Positions 40,534-50,500 of a stretch of DNA of 64,000 bases are shown piece after piece; the first letter of the stretch is position 1; each line of letters begins with the position of its first letter. The position numbers and the translations under genes were made by a program. This stretch comes from a virus. The stretch is taken from IMG/VR virus record IMGVR_UViG_3300019776_000657, positions 1 to 64,000 of that record, one strand, 5' to 3'. The notes under the pieces were generated by a model. It was not told where the DNA came from. It searched no databases and worked only from the letters and a program-made list of their open reading frames with translations.

Positions 40534-41130
40534 TTACACTAGAGGCCACTCTAATGGTGGCAATAATGGTTCTATGTCTGAAAAGTTGTTGGGCTTGGGT
40601 ATTGTGCCAGTTTTTACTTGGTCCAATATGTCGTATAATACACTCCAAGTTTGAGCTCTTATGTCTCGACAATAGGTACCCTCTATATCAAAATTTAACA
40701 CAGAACAACCTGCATAAGTAGATGCACTTTTGACATCATCGTATCCACGAGTTTGTGCAAAAACATCCAGGCGCTCTTGGGTTTTACGTTCTATATCTTT
40801 TTGTAGTAACAGATCTTTTTGGATTTGATCTGCCGCAAGGGCGGCAAGTTGTTGAGCTTCAATTGTGTGTGTTGTTCCGGTTTCATCTGTGTATTCCACA
40901 AACTTAGACACTATATTCCAACGTTGTTCCCAGTGACCTTTGACAGTCAATTCTGGTTGAGTTTCTATAGCCTGTTCAATTATAGGATTAAAAGTAGGTT
41001 GTGGGGTTGGAAATACCCAACTATATCCATCTGGTGGTTCGAAAGGTTGGGGAAAACTGGTATTGGGGTGCTGAGCCCTGATCTCGCTCTCGCTGACCGA
41101 ATACTGATTTGTAATAATATTGATGTACAT
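40534..41130 (-). CDS. putative fibre assembly or tail protein, 198 aa
   Basis: The start at 41130 (MYINIITNQY) follows AGGAAT; the longer frame opens with TTG inside the previous stop region. Residues 1-75 (VSESEIRAQHPNTSFPQPFEPPDGY) have the style of fibre-assembly N-termini. The C-terminal half is mainly helical (QQLAALAADQIQKDLLLQKD, then the ERLDVFAQTRGYD segment), typical of unnamed tail genes that accompany adhesins. Function beyond that is unknown. Confidence 0.7.
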   Translation of the reverse strand: MYINIITNQYSVSESEIRAQHPNTSFPQPFEPPDGYSWVFPTPQPTFNPIIEQAIETQPELTVKGHWEQRWNIVSKFVEYTDETGTTHTIEAQQLAALAADQIQKDLLLQKDIERKTQERLDVFAQTRGYDDVKSASTYAGCSVLNFDIEGTYCRDIRAQTWSVLYDILDQVKTGTIPKPNNFSDIEPLLPPLEWPLV

Positions 41131-41138
41131 GATATTCC

Positions 41139-43616
41139 TCAAGCGATGGCGAGGTAGATGTAGATGGCGCTAGTCACGTTGATGTTTGTCGCAGCAACCT
41201 GGTTGACAATGAAGCCGGTGTTGTCGGGGTCGATGCTGTCATCGGTGGTGACTTCGGCGGCCGCAAAGTTGAAACTTGAGTGTGGATCATTGGCGGAGAT
41301 GATGCCGCGTGCGGTGTCCCAGACGTACCAGTCGCCGACGTTGTCGATGCGCTTGACAAGGACAAACCTGGTGCCCGTGGTAAATCCGCAGTTAATTGTC
41401 TGGGTACCTCCATTGCCAGTGTAGCTACCGACTTTGCTGATGCCTGGGAGGGAAGCAAAAAGGTAGGCGACATGAGTGGCGGAAGTGAGCAAACTGCCAT
41501 CGCCGAAGTGAAATACCGAATTCTTTATTGAGTCTTGAATGTAAATCCAAGCGGTACTCGTAAACGCAGAAGTTAAGTTAAGTTGACCCAATCCGTAAGT
41601 CCCAGGGAACCAATAACCCCCGGACAGAGAGGCCTGACTTGTGGCGTACACATACCAATTCTTAATTGAGCTTCTTGGCTTAGAAATTATCAGCTCCGGC
41701 ATCACTCCCAGAGTGTGCGGCACATCAAGATCGTTACCTGTATAGCAAACCACATCAAAAAAGCCGGGGGCACGAGCAAGTGCATAACTTATATGATTAT
41801 TAATTCCAGAACTTGATGCCCACCAAGCATCAAATCCTGAAGAAGCGAACATAGTACGCTGATCTTTTCTAGACCAGTAAGTTGGATAGCCGGCTTCGGA
41901 AGTAGTTGAAACCGTCTGTAAAACTTTTCCATCTATGCCACGCAGCGAATCAACTATCAAAAATCCAGGACCCGCCACATCTCGATTAGCATTTATTTCT
42001 ACATCAAATGTAACATCGTGAGTAACACTGGCACTACTTGTAGTGGCACTATATGTCTTAACACTAAATACACTAGTTCCCGCTGTAGGCGGCTTGTTGG
42101 GCCGGCGGATGGCGATATAATTGTAATTATAGGTAACCGCAGGCACATTAACTACTGTAGTAGTGGTTCCGGTTCCGCCTATTATCATAGCATCACTACC
42201 ATTATTCCTAATACGAACATTATTAAAATGCCATTCGTAACCAGAAGAATTCTGCCTTGTTGCGGAATTTTGATATATTCTCCAATATCTAGCACTTATT
42301 GTACTAAATGAAATTGTTTGAACGCTAGTTGATGCATTATCTGAATACGTGGTTGCATCGATCCAATTTGTATTATCGGAGCTATATTGAATTTTTATAG
42401 AAGTGGGGGCCCAGTTTGATCCAGCTGTATTTCTATATAAAATCTGATTAATAGCAGTAGATCCGCCTAAATCAAAAGAGATCCATTCTCCTGCTGTAAC
42501 ATTAGCAAATATATAACAAGGACTGACATTTGGAGCAGCCGTAGTATCTGCAACACAATCCTGCACGGAGGGACCACGAGTTGAACTTGCAGAAATTGTA
42601 GTAGATGTTGAATAATTATATGAATATGTGTTATAACTATACCCAGCCGTATAATTATTCACATCAGTACTACTATTAGTAATTTTGAATCCTATTGGAG
42701 TCAATTCAACAAGATTTTGAGAATATTCTGCACTATTGACATTAGATGACAATATTGAGTCATTTCCATCAGTGACTATACCCCTCATATTGTCTGCTAA
42801 TATCCATCCTCCAGTTCCACTAGCATTTTTAATTAAAAGCCATTGTGGTTCCCATCCCAAATTAACTGTAGGTCCAGTTGAACTACCATTACCTATGTAT
42901 GATCCGCACTGAATAAGACCATCAGTTGCTGCATTATGAGCAAATAAATAGGCAACACCTTGGGCATTTGCATTCATCTGTCCAATACCTACAGAAGTTG
43001 CACTAATCGAAGTAACATAGCTTCCAGTAAATTCAGACCCTGTTCCATTGAGAATTAAGTACTTACCGGATGTTCCACTACGATGATATACATACCAGTT
43101 ATCTACAGTACTTGTTTGTTTAATTATAATGGCACCAGGTACTATACCAAGTGAATGTGAGATAGTGGCTACACCACTAGCATTCGCTGTAAAAGTTACA
43201 ACATCAAAAAATTTAGGAGCTCGCTTAAATGACCAAGAGACATAATTGACATTTACTTCACTAAATCCATAAGCCGCTGATGCAATAGAATATCCATTAT
43301 TATTAAATGATCCGATTGCTGAACCAGTAACAAAGTTTGCATCAGTAGTATTACTTTTTAAATGATAAAGATACGACCATGAAGAGGCAGGTGTTTCTGA
43401 ATTATTGCTAACTAACCAATGATCTTGCCCACTTCCAGTTGTAGCAGTTCTATTTTTAGTCCAGACTAATCCACCTTTATTTAATAAATCAAGTCCATTA
43501 GTAATAGTCTGAGCAGCCCCAGTACCTGTATAGAGGTACGTAGAAAACACATCATCAACATAGGTAGTAGTAGTACTACTACCTACAGTTAAAAGAGCTC
43601 TGCTAATTTGATCCAT
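41139..43616 (-). CDS. receptor-binding tail fibre with discoidin-like insert, 825 aa
   Basis: The flanks (about 1-330 and 560-825) are built of a phage module with the units FDVVTFTANAS, SLGIVPGAIIIKQ and NWYVYHRSG, repeated three times. Between them, about residues 340-490 (PCYIFANVTAGEWISFDLGGS, NQILYRN, KIQYSSDNTNWIDA, RYWRIYQ) show a discoidin or F5/8 type C domain that usually binds sugars. The last 120 codons are far more GC-rich than the rest, a sign that the tip was exchanged. Confidence 0.88.
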   Translation of the reverse strand: MDQISRALLTVGSSTTTTYVDDVFSTYLYTGTGAAQTITNGLDLLNKGGLVWTKNRTATTGSGQDHWLVSNNSETPASSWSYLYHLKSNTTDANFVTGSAIGSFNNNGYSIASAAYGFSEVNVNYVSWSFKRAPKFFDVVTFTANASGVATISHSLGIVPGAIIIKQTSTVDNWYVYHRSGTSGKYLILNGTGSEFTGSYVTSISATSVGIGQMNANAQGVAYLFAHNAATDGLIQCGSYIGNGSSTGPTVNLGWEPQWLLIKNASGTGGWILADNMRGIVTDGNDSILSSNVNSAEYSQNLVELTPIGFKITNSSTDVNNYTAGYSYNTYSYNYSTSTTISASSTRGPSVQDCVADTTAAPNVSPCYIFANVTAGEWISFDLGGSTAINQILYRNTAGSNWAPTSIKIQYSSDNTNWIDATTYSDNASTSVQTISFSTISARYWRIYQNSATRQNSSGYEWHFNNVRIRNNGSDAMIIGGTGTTTTVVNVPAVTYNYNYIAIRRPNKPPTAGTSVFSVKTYSATTSSASVTHDVTFDVEINANRDVAGPGFLIVDSLRGIDGKVLQTVSTTSEAGYPTYWSRKDQRTMFASSGFDAWWASSSGINNHISYALARAPGFFDVVCYTGNDLDVPHTLGVMPELIISKPRSSIKNWYVYATSQASLSGGYWFPGTYGLGQLNLTSAFTSTAWIYIQDSIKNSVFHFGDGSLLTSATHVAYLFASLPGISKVGSYTGNGGTQTINCGFTTGTRFVLVKRIDNVGDWYVWDTARGIISANDPHSSFNFAAAEVTTDDSIDPDNTGFIVNQVAATNINVTSAIYIYLAIA

Positions 43617-43622
43617 GTTACC

Positions 43623-44690
43623 TCAACTATTGTAATTCACTTGTGATGCACCCCGCCAAGTGGTACCGCTGTCATCTGTGACAAAGGTGAACAGATGGAC
43701 CTTGCCAGTGGTAAGAGTGGGTGCTGTACCACTTGGCCACTGCACTCCACTAAACCATGTGACAGTTCCACTGGTATGCGTTAATTCTAGGGTGAAAGCA
43801 TATGCTCGCGAAGTGGGTACATTGCTTACAGTAAAAGTGCTATTGGCAGCAATAATTTTGGTAAAATAGTTACCTACCGAACAATCTATGTCTAAGGCAG
43901 CAACTGCTGTGATACCTCCTCTAACAGAGCCTGTTTGATCCACTGTAGAAGTATAGATGCCACCCTGCACTGTCTTGTTTGTAAGTGTATCAGTAGTTGT
44001 ACGACCTACCAATGTATCTGTAGTAGTTGGTAGTGTTAATGTACCAGTATTACTTATTGAGCTTATTACAGGACTTGTTAAGGTCTTGTTTGTAAGTGTT
44101 TGAGCACCTGTTAAAGTTACAGCAGTCCCGCCTTGCCCGCCCACCTGTGAATATACGTTCCAAGTGGTGCCGTCATAAACTAGGTGAACACTTACCCCAC
44201 CTATGTCCAATGTTAAATCTTCGGCTAAACCTTCAATAGTACTACCATTACGTGCAACTGTTAGATTTGTAGTACTCCAGTTGGCTCCGTCAACTACAGA
44301 AACTTGTGTTCCTGTAGCCGGTGTAGCCGGTAGGGTAACAGTAAATATGCCACCTGTAGTATCTGCAATAACGCCCTGTTTATCTACTAATGTAGTGGCA
44401 CTAGTAACTCTGGTATAATTTATACCGCCACTAACGGTACTCCAGCTTGTGAGAGTACCATTAGTGGTTAAGTACTTTCCACTATTACCAGTTTGAGCTG
44501 GTAATACTTTTGTTTCACTTAGTGCAGTTATCCAACTGGGATTGCTGTAACTGCCAGTAGTATAGGCAGCATTATTAAGATCAGTATTAATATTAATAAA
44601 ATTGGTGTCTAACTGAGTGTTACTAAGAGGGCCATTATTGTTAGTAATCCCTGCACCACCTGCTGTTTGTCTTGTGGTAATTGCTGCCAT
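43623..44690 (-). CDS. tail fibre protein, 355 aa
   Basis: The N-terminus (AITTRQTAGGAGITNNNGPLSNTQLDTNF) is an adaptor style found in other phage fibre proteins. Middle units (GKYLTTNGT, LTGAQTLTNKTLTSPVI, TLTNKTVQG) are short beta repeats, and the end (about 265-355) is a small globular head (AYAFTLELTHTSGTVTWFSG). One stretch (about 100-190) closely resembles part of the 492-aa fibre at 34359, suggesting shared ancestry. Receptor unknown. Confidence 0.82.
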   Translation of the reverse strand: MAAITTRQTAGGAGITNNNGPLSNTQLDTNFININTDLNNAAYTTGSYSNPSWITALSETKVLPAQTGNSGKYLTTNGTLTSWSTVSGGINYTRVTSATTLVDKQGVIADTTGGIFTVTLPATPATGTQVSVVDGANWSTTNLTVARNGSTIEGLAEDLTLDIGGVSVHLVYDGTTWNVYSQVGGQGGTAVTLTGAQTLTNKTLTSPVISSISNTGTLTLPTTTDTLVGRTTTDTLTNKTVQGGIYTSTVDQTGSVRGGITAVAALDIDCSVGNYFTKIIAANSTFTVSNVPTSRAYAFTLELTHTSGTVTWFSGVQWPSGTAPTLTTGKVHLFTFVTDDSGTTWRGASQVNYNS

Positions 44691-44773
44691 CTTTGTTCCT
44701 CTAATTGATCATTATTTTTATGGAGTGACACACCCCATAAAAATAATGGCGAGAGTTCCCGCCATTATTACTA

Positions 44774-45223
44774 TTAAACTGCTGCTAGAGTAATTGTCCA
44801 GGTAACAGTCATGGTGTCGTTAGCACCCTTGTTGATAACTGAGAATACAGTACGGCAAAGCATTGTGCCAGCAGAGGCAGCATTGAAAATGCCGGCTTCT
44901 GTAAGAGCAGCAGTGCCTGTACCTGCAGGAAATGATGCTACATAAGCAATAGTTGTGGTGCTTGGAGTAGTACTGGTTAGAGTAACTCTGGCACTTTCAG
45001 TACCCAATGTAGTATTACCAGCAGCTGCAGCTACAGCACCCGTACCAACAGCCATGTGAGTCATTGCTGTTGCTGTGGCATCTTTCATGCGACTAGCAAT
45101 ATAGGTGAGACCGGCTGTAACTACTAAGTTATCTACTTCTCGTTGATCCTTAATGGTGCCGTCTTCCCCGGTAAGTACAATATTTAACTTACCTTTTAAT
45201 TTCAAATTTTCTTGGGAAATCAT
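44774..45223 (-). CDS. conserved tail structural protein, 149 aa
   Basis: The sequence (KLNIVLTGEDGTIKDQREVDNLVVTAG, MTHMAVGTG, TEAGIFNAASAGTMLCRTVF) belongs to a group I recognise from many phage tail regions but which carries no agreed function. It is wholly beta-rich with no membrane segment. Its place between fibre genes suggests a tail-tip or fibre decoration protein. Confidence 0.75.
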   Translation of the reverse strand: MISQENLKLKGKLNIVLTGEDGTIKDQREVDNLVVTAGLTYIASRMKDATATAMTHMAVGTGAVAAAAGNTTLGTESARVTLTSTTPSTTTIAYVASFPAGTGTAALTEAGIFNAASAGTMLCRTVFSVINKGANDTMTVTWTITLAAV

Positions 45224-45238
45224 AGAAAACCTTTCTGG

Positions 45239-46645
45239 TTATGTAATTGTCCTGGAAACCCCTACATAATCACTTGAGAAGTAGTCGGGCCCATTTATAT
45301 AGTCCTGATTGAGAATGGTGCCACTGTTAGATACATTTGTACTGTCAGAAGGCTGCTTATTTATTAAACTCTGTAATAACTCATTAACATTGAACTGATC
45401 ACTTGTATTTTTAAAGAATGTGACATTTTGATCATCATCTACAGCCGCTCCATTTACGTCATCTGTAAAATTGACCTGATCTGTAAAATCACGAATAAAA
45501 GATAACTGAGCTGTTAACAATTCACTAATATTGAATTGGTCACCTGGAGCTTTGTCAAATGTTACTATACTTTGTTCGCTAACATTGAATTGATCACTAG
45601 ACCCCTTGCCAAAGTCTATAACATCTTGTTCACTGATATTGAATTGATCACTAGATACCTTACCAAAGTCTACAACATCTTGTTCACTGATATTGAACTG
45701 GTCGCTCAGAGCTTTTTCGAACAGTGCTAAAAATTGTTCTGATACGTTGTATTGATCTTGTAGAGTTAATGATATTACTATTAGTATTGTTAATATTTCA
45801 GATATTTGAAACTGGTCGATTAGAGATTTATCAAATCCTGCCTGGTACTGCTCACTGATATTAGTAGTATCAGCTAATTCCGGATTAAAGTCAACATTAC
45901 TGGAAAATGTATCACTCAAACTCAAGCCATCGTCTTTTGAACTATTAAACTCTACAATTGTTTGTTCTGTAAAACTGAACTGATCTAGTAATGCTTTAGA
46001 TAGATCTGAATATATTAAGTCAGTTAAATTATAACTATCATTAAAATTTCTATCAAAAACATTAGTAAAATCTACAGTTTCTGATATATTGGCTACATCT
46101 GATAATGTTTTAAAGAATGCAACATTTTGATCATCATCTACGGCTGCTCCGTTTACGTCATCAGTTACATTTATTATATCTTGTAGACTTCTAACATAAT
46201 CAACTTGTCTATTTAATGAATCACTAATATTAAAACTATCTGTTGTACCTTTATTAAATATCACAGTATTCTGTTCTGTGATATTGAATTGATCAAAGTA
46301 AGATCGATTAAAACCTACCTGTTTATCAAAAGTTTCTTGTATAGTCAGACTATCTGTGGTATTTTTACCAACTTCAGAAGACTGACTGTCTTGTACTGCT
46401 GATTCGTCTACAACACCTTTTCCCACCTGTGATGACAGAGAATCTGTGATCTGGGCGTTATCATAAAATAACCTATCTAACAGTGTAAAAAATATTCCAG
46501 TTGTGTAGGCTGCAACAGTTCTGCCTACTTGTAGTATGTCAGATAATTTTGCTCTTGTATTTTCAACTACCAGTGCCGTAGTTTTTGATACAGTCTCTAT
46601 ACCGGCTTTAGCTTTAGAGACTGCTTCAGCTAAAAAGGTGGTCAT
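45239..46645 (-). CDS. repeat-built tail protein (DQFNISEQ repeats), 468 aa
   Basis: After a 60-residue helical N-terminus, nearly the whole protein consists of about 18 imperfect repeats of 17-24 residues built around D-x-F-N-I-S-E-Q followed by a hydrophobic stretch (VVDFGK, IVTFDK, TVIFNK). The unit DVNGAAVDDDQNV occurs twice as well. It has no cysteine or known motif and is strongly acidic, so calcium binding is conceivable. I know no named family. By place it is a tail fibre shaft or linker, and it is coupled to the previous gene by a 4-base overlap. Confidence 0.75.
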   Translation of the reverse strand: MTTFLAEAVSKAKAGIETVSKTTALVVENTRAKLSDILQVGRTVAAYTTGIFFTLLDRLFYDNAQITDSLSSQVGKGVVDESAVQDSQSSEVGKNTTDSLTIQETFDKQVGFNRSYFDQFNITEQNTVIFNKGTTDSFNISDSLNRQVDYVRSLQDIINVTDDVNGAAVDDDQNVAFFKTLSDVANISETVDFTNVFDRNFNDSYNLTDLIYSDLSKALLDQFSFTEQTIVEFNSSKDDGLSLSDTFSSNVDFNPELADTTNISEQYQAGFDKSLIDQFQISEILTILIVISLTLQDQYNVSEQFLALFEKALSDQFNISEQDVVDFGKVSSDQFNISEQDVIDFGKGSSDQFNVSEQSIVTFDKAPGDQFNISELLTAQLSFIRDFTDQVNFTDDVNGAAVDDDQNVTFFKNTSDQFNVNELLQSLINKQPSDSTNVSNSGTILNQDYINGPDYFSSDYVGVSRTIT

Positions 46646-47049
46646 GTTGGATCAGGAGCACTAGGACTAGGTGTAGTAGGTGCAGGTGCAGGTAGTGGTG
46701 TAATATCTGCAATATCTTCACGTATTACCAGTTTGATAAGATCATAAACAGTTTCACGACTGCTGGTGGCTGTATCATAGATCTCTATTTCAGCATTGTA
46801 GTCGCCCGCAGGACGGTTGAGGTCACCATCTACCCATTGAATATAGCAGATTCCTGCAGTTCTGTCAGCATTTCCATTAGGAAAAATTGCTTGTCTACTA
46901 AAACGTACACCAGTACCTGTAGCAGGTTTAGCGTGTAGGCTAACAGTTTTGTTTGTTAAATCTTTGGCTACACCAGTGTCTTCGTTTGTAAGAGTTAATT
47001 TAATCTGTGGTAAAGTATCTGATTGTACAAAATAAAGTGTTGTGGCCAT
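46642..47049 (-). CDS. BppU_N-like attachment protein, 135 aa
   Basis: The start at 47049 follows AAGGAG; the longer frame would begin before this site. The product (LYFVQSDTLPQIKLTLTNEDTG, VSLHAKPATGTG, GDYNAEIEIYDT, VYDLIKLVIRED) has the strand pattern of the BppU N-terminal domain that anchors adhesins at a baseplate, ending in a Pro/Ala/Ser tail. It is the first gene after the leftward promoter at 47108. Confidence 0.78.
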   Translation of the reverse strand: MATTLYFVQSDTLPQIKLTLTNEDTGVAKDLTNKTVSLHAKPATGTGVRFSRQAIFPNGNADRTAGICYIQWVDGDLNRPAGDYNAEIEIYDTATSSRETVYDLIKLVIREDIADITPLPAPAPTTPSPSAPDPT

Positions 47050-47107
47050 AGTGACTCCTTGTGTATACACACCAACATTTTATTTTGGTGCTTTCTATTT
47101 TGGTACT

Positions 47108-47136
47108 ATTATAACATATAGGCACAGTTAGATCAA
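47108..47136 (-). promoter_or_regulatory. leftward promoter (TTGATC-17-TATAAT)
   Basis: TTGATC (47136-47131) and TATAAT (47113-47108) are 17 bases apart on the - strand, followed by AGTACCAAAATA as at 38698. It would start the transcript carrying the 46642 to 38764 genes. Confidence 0.8.
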
Positions 47137-47137
47137 G

Positions 47138-47172
47138 TGAAAAAATACCCCACCTTGTGGGTGGGGTATTTA
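47138..47172 (-). terminator. leftward terminator
   Basis: The 11-bp stem AATACCCCACC/GGTGGGGTATT (47144-47154, 47160-47170) is followed leftward by a T6 run. It lies directly between the 47176 gene and the next promoter, the same arrangement as at 38728. Confidence 0.9.
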
Positions 47173-47175
47173 TAA

Positions 47176-47508
47176 TCAAGTTCTTGAACGTATCAAATCA
47201 ACAAAGTGCCACAGGTCTTCTTTGCGGAAAACTCCAGCTGGTTTTTGAGGAGACCAGACTGGGTATGCACTCAGTAACTCTTGATAGTCTAATTGAGCTT
47301 CTTTTGTGACTTCGTTTGTCATGGAGTTAATTTGTGCAGGACTATCGGAAATTGTAAAAGATTCGTAGGTTTGTGATGGAAATGGTTGAAACTTGTTATC
47401 AACCACTGTTCCCTTACCAACTAAAACTCTTACAAAACGATCCACTTGGTGTTCAAAAGAAATTATATCTTCTGTGACCGTTTGTTGTGGTACTATAACT
47501 TGTCTCAT
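47176..47508 (-). CDS. hypothetical tail-region protein, 110 aa
   Basis: I do not recognise it. The product starts with a beta-rich region (VIVPQQTVTEDIISFEHQVDRFVRVLVG), which may sit on the tip complex, and ends with a helical region (KEDLWHFVDLIRSRT). It starts 10 bases after the giant tip gene and is the last gene before a terminator, so it is made with the tail-tip proteins. Confidence 0.65.
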   Translation of the reverse strand: MRQVIVPQQTVTEDIISFEHQVDRFVRVLVGKGTVVDNKFQPFPSQTYESFTISDSPAQINSMTNEVTKEAQLDYQELLSAYPVWSPQKPAGVFRKEDLWHFVDLIRSRT

Positions 47509-47518
47509 TTATATTCCT

Positions 47519-50500
47519 TTAAACATATATCTTCATCCACACCATTTGACCATCATTTGTACTAAACTTTTTCCAGACACCATTGACAGCATCAGTTGGT
47601 GCTGTTGGATCTCCTGCTAGTATTGGTACAAATCTTAAGTATTGTGCGTTTGCTGCTCCGCTAGCCACTTGTACAAATGCACTAGCATCCAGTCCATCTA
47701 CTTTGTCAGCATTTAGGTTAGTTACCAGAGTTGTACTAGTTATTTGCATGGTTCCGTCTACATATAATGCTGTGGCCGGACTGACAGCGGCAGCCCTTAC
47801 AGCAATATAACCACTAGTAGCATCTACACCTATACCAGTAGTACCTCCTGTACCTCGTACACCTGCAGTAGTAGCGGCTCCTGTAGTGTTGCCATAAACC
47901 CCATACTCGCCTGTGGTAGTACCATATACTCCTGTTTTTGTGCCACCATTAGCAAATACTCCATAAAAACTACCAGTAGCTAATATACCTATATCTGCTG
48001 TAGGAGTAACAGGTGTTTTTAAATTAGCAGAAAGAAGTCCAGCAGCATTAGCGTTGACCCCTCTAATAACTGCAGTACCGGCAACGTCTAAGTTTCCACT
48101 AAATGTGCCACTAGATCCTGTAATGTCGCCTTTAAACACAGCTGCACCAGTAGTGGCATTAATACTAAATGTAGCCACATCCGCATTTAAGCCAACTATG
48201 CCCTTACTGCTAATTGCAACACCAGATCCAGTAGTAGTTCCATCAGCTGCAATTGCTACAGTTCCTGTTTTAAATCCACCGGCACTTGTAAAGTCTATTG
48301 TTCCACTAAGTGTATCTGCTGCATTTTTATTTAACTTATTAATTACGTCAGCTGCATTACTTACTACAGTAGATGCAGTAGTTGCACCAATTATAGAAGT
48401 AGCAGATAAAGTTCCAGTTATTGTTAAAACACCTGTAGCAGTATCCCAAGTCAATTTATTACCAGCAGAATTACCAATACTAAAATTAGGATTAGATCCT
48501 GAAAAACCTAAAAAGAATCCTGTGCCAGTATCATATGCTGTTTGTCCAGCCTTTATGCTACCTCCACCGTTAAGAGTAATACCTCCCCCGGTAATAGTTA
48601 CACCACTAATAAGACCTGACTGAGCTTGATTTTGAGGAGTTAAATTAGATACATTACCTAATCCTACTTGAGTAGCTGTAGTATTACTGTTTAGAAATTG
48701 ACTAGTATTATAATCGGTGCCACTAACTGTTATACTACCACCAAATACTGCTGTACCATCAGAAGCAATTCTAAAGTTCTTAGCGGATATAGCACCATTT
48801 ACTAAATCAATGGCCATTCCTGCTGTAGCAAAAGCACTGCCGTCAGCAGTACCAGTATGGTTATTAGACAGTATAGAGCCTGCTCTTATCTTACTACCAC
48901 TTATAGTAGTAGAGTTAGCATTGACATCACTGGCTGCACTTCCTGGTTGTAGAGATGAAGCACCAGATGCAGCTCCTGTTTTAACTGTAGATGCTGCAGT
49001 ACCGTCAATAGTTGCAACAGAACTTATACTACCACCAAATACTGCTGTACCATCAGAAGCAATTCTAAAATTCTTAGCGGATATAGCACCATTTACTAAA
49101 TCAATGGCCATTCCTGCTGTAGCAAAAGCACTACCATCAGCAGTACCAGTATGATTATTAGACAGTATAGAGCCTGCTCTTATCTTACTACCACTTATAG
49201 TAGTAGAATTAGCATTGACATCACTGGCTGCACTTCCTGGTTGTAGAGATGAAGCACCAGATGCAGCTCCTGTTTTAACTGTAGTTGCGGATGCCCCATC
49301 AATAGTACTACTACTATTTAGGGATATTGTTCCAGCAATAGTTAAAGCAGTACCACTCCACCTCAAGTAATTAGTGTCATCACCAATATCAAACTTGTAA
49401 ACACCACTACCGCCATCTCCCAAAAAGAATCCAGCAGTTGCAGAACCGTAACTCTTGCCATCACTGTACAAAGACCCACTAGCAGCTATTTTTACACTAC
49501 CCAAGTTTGCACTCAACGCACTCAGGCTACCCACCTTGAGATTACTCAAGTATGGAGCACCCCAGGTTACTGTATTTGTACTGGTAACATACGTACCATC
49601 TGATTGATACATATACTGACCAGCAGTTAAGTTGCTTGTAGCAGTATAGCTCCAAGTTGTACCATCTGTGCTACCAGGAGCAGTACTACCAGTACTAGAA
49701 TTTGGTGTGGCTGGTGCTGTAGCACTATTAGTAACGGCATACACTAAACGGGCTGAATCACCAGTAAGTCCTATACTACCATCTTGCCGGTATCCAACAC
49801 TATTTAAGGTAGCACTTGACCAATTTGTTGGAGTAGTTGTAGCACTACTTAAGTCAGTTATTACCAAGTTAAGTTGATAAAGAGTATAACCACTTCCAGG
49901 AGAACTACCGGCTGAAGCTGCCCAGTTAGTTGGAGATGCAGGAGGATAAGCACTTATTGCTCCACTACTCCAAGTATAGTCAAATGCTTGTGTGTACGTA
50001 CCAGCACCACTGTTGCTCCAACGATAACAACTTACAGTAGTACTCTTGTTACCTGCAGGACCTGTAGCACCTGTAGCACCTGTAGCACCTGTAGCACCTG
50101 TAGCACCTGTATCGCCTTTTACGGCTTCTATATAAGGTGCACCCCAAGTACCTCCAGTATTAGTAGTACTTCCTTGATTGACAACAAATACATAGTCACT
50201 TGCCCATGTGGGAGTTGTTGTTGTTGTTGGTTGTGTTACTAACCATCCACCAGCCGGGGCTGTTAATGCTCCTGTAGAAGCATTAAAGTTACCGCCTGTT
50301 GGTGTGTTTGGTGTAGGAGTATAAGCTGCTTGTAGATATACTGTAGCAGCATAAACAACTTTACCATCAGTACCTGTTTGTCCATTTTTAGCAACTATAA
50401 TTGGATCGCTCCAAGTATTCAGTGTTAACTGTGTAGCAGGAGTAGTTGTAGAAGCCAAAGCAGTAGTCATGTACACTGCTCCAGGATATGCAGGAGTTGT

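Noticed and set aside
47583-50242. + strand open frames opposite the giant tip gene
   Set aside because: They arise from repeated GCA, ACT and GTA codons on the other strand and have no start signals.
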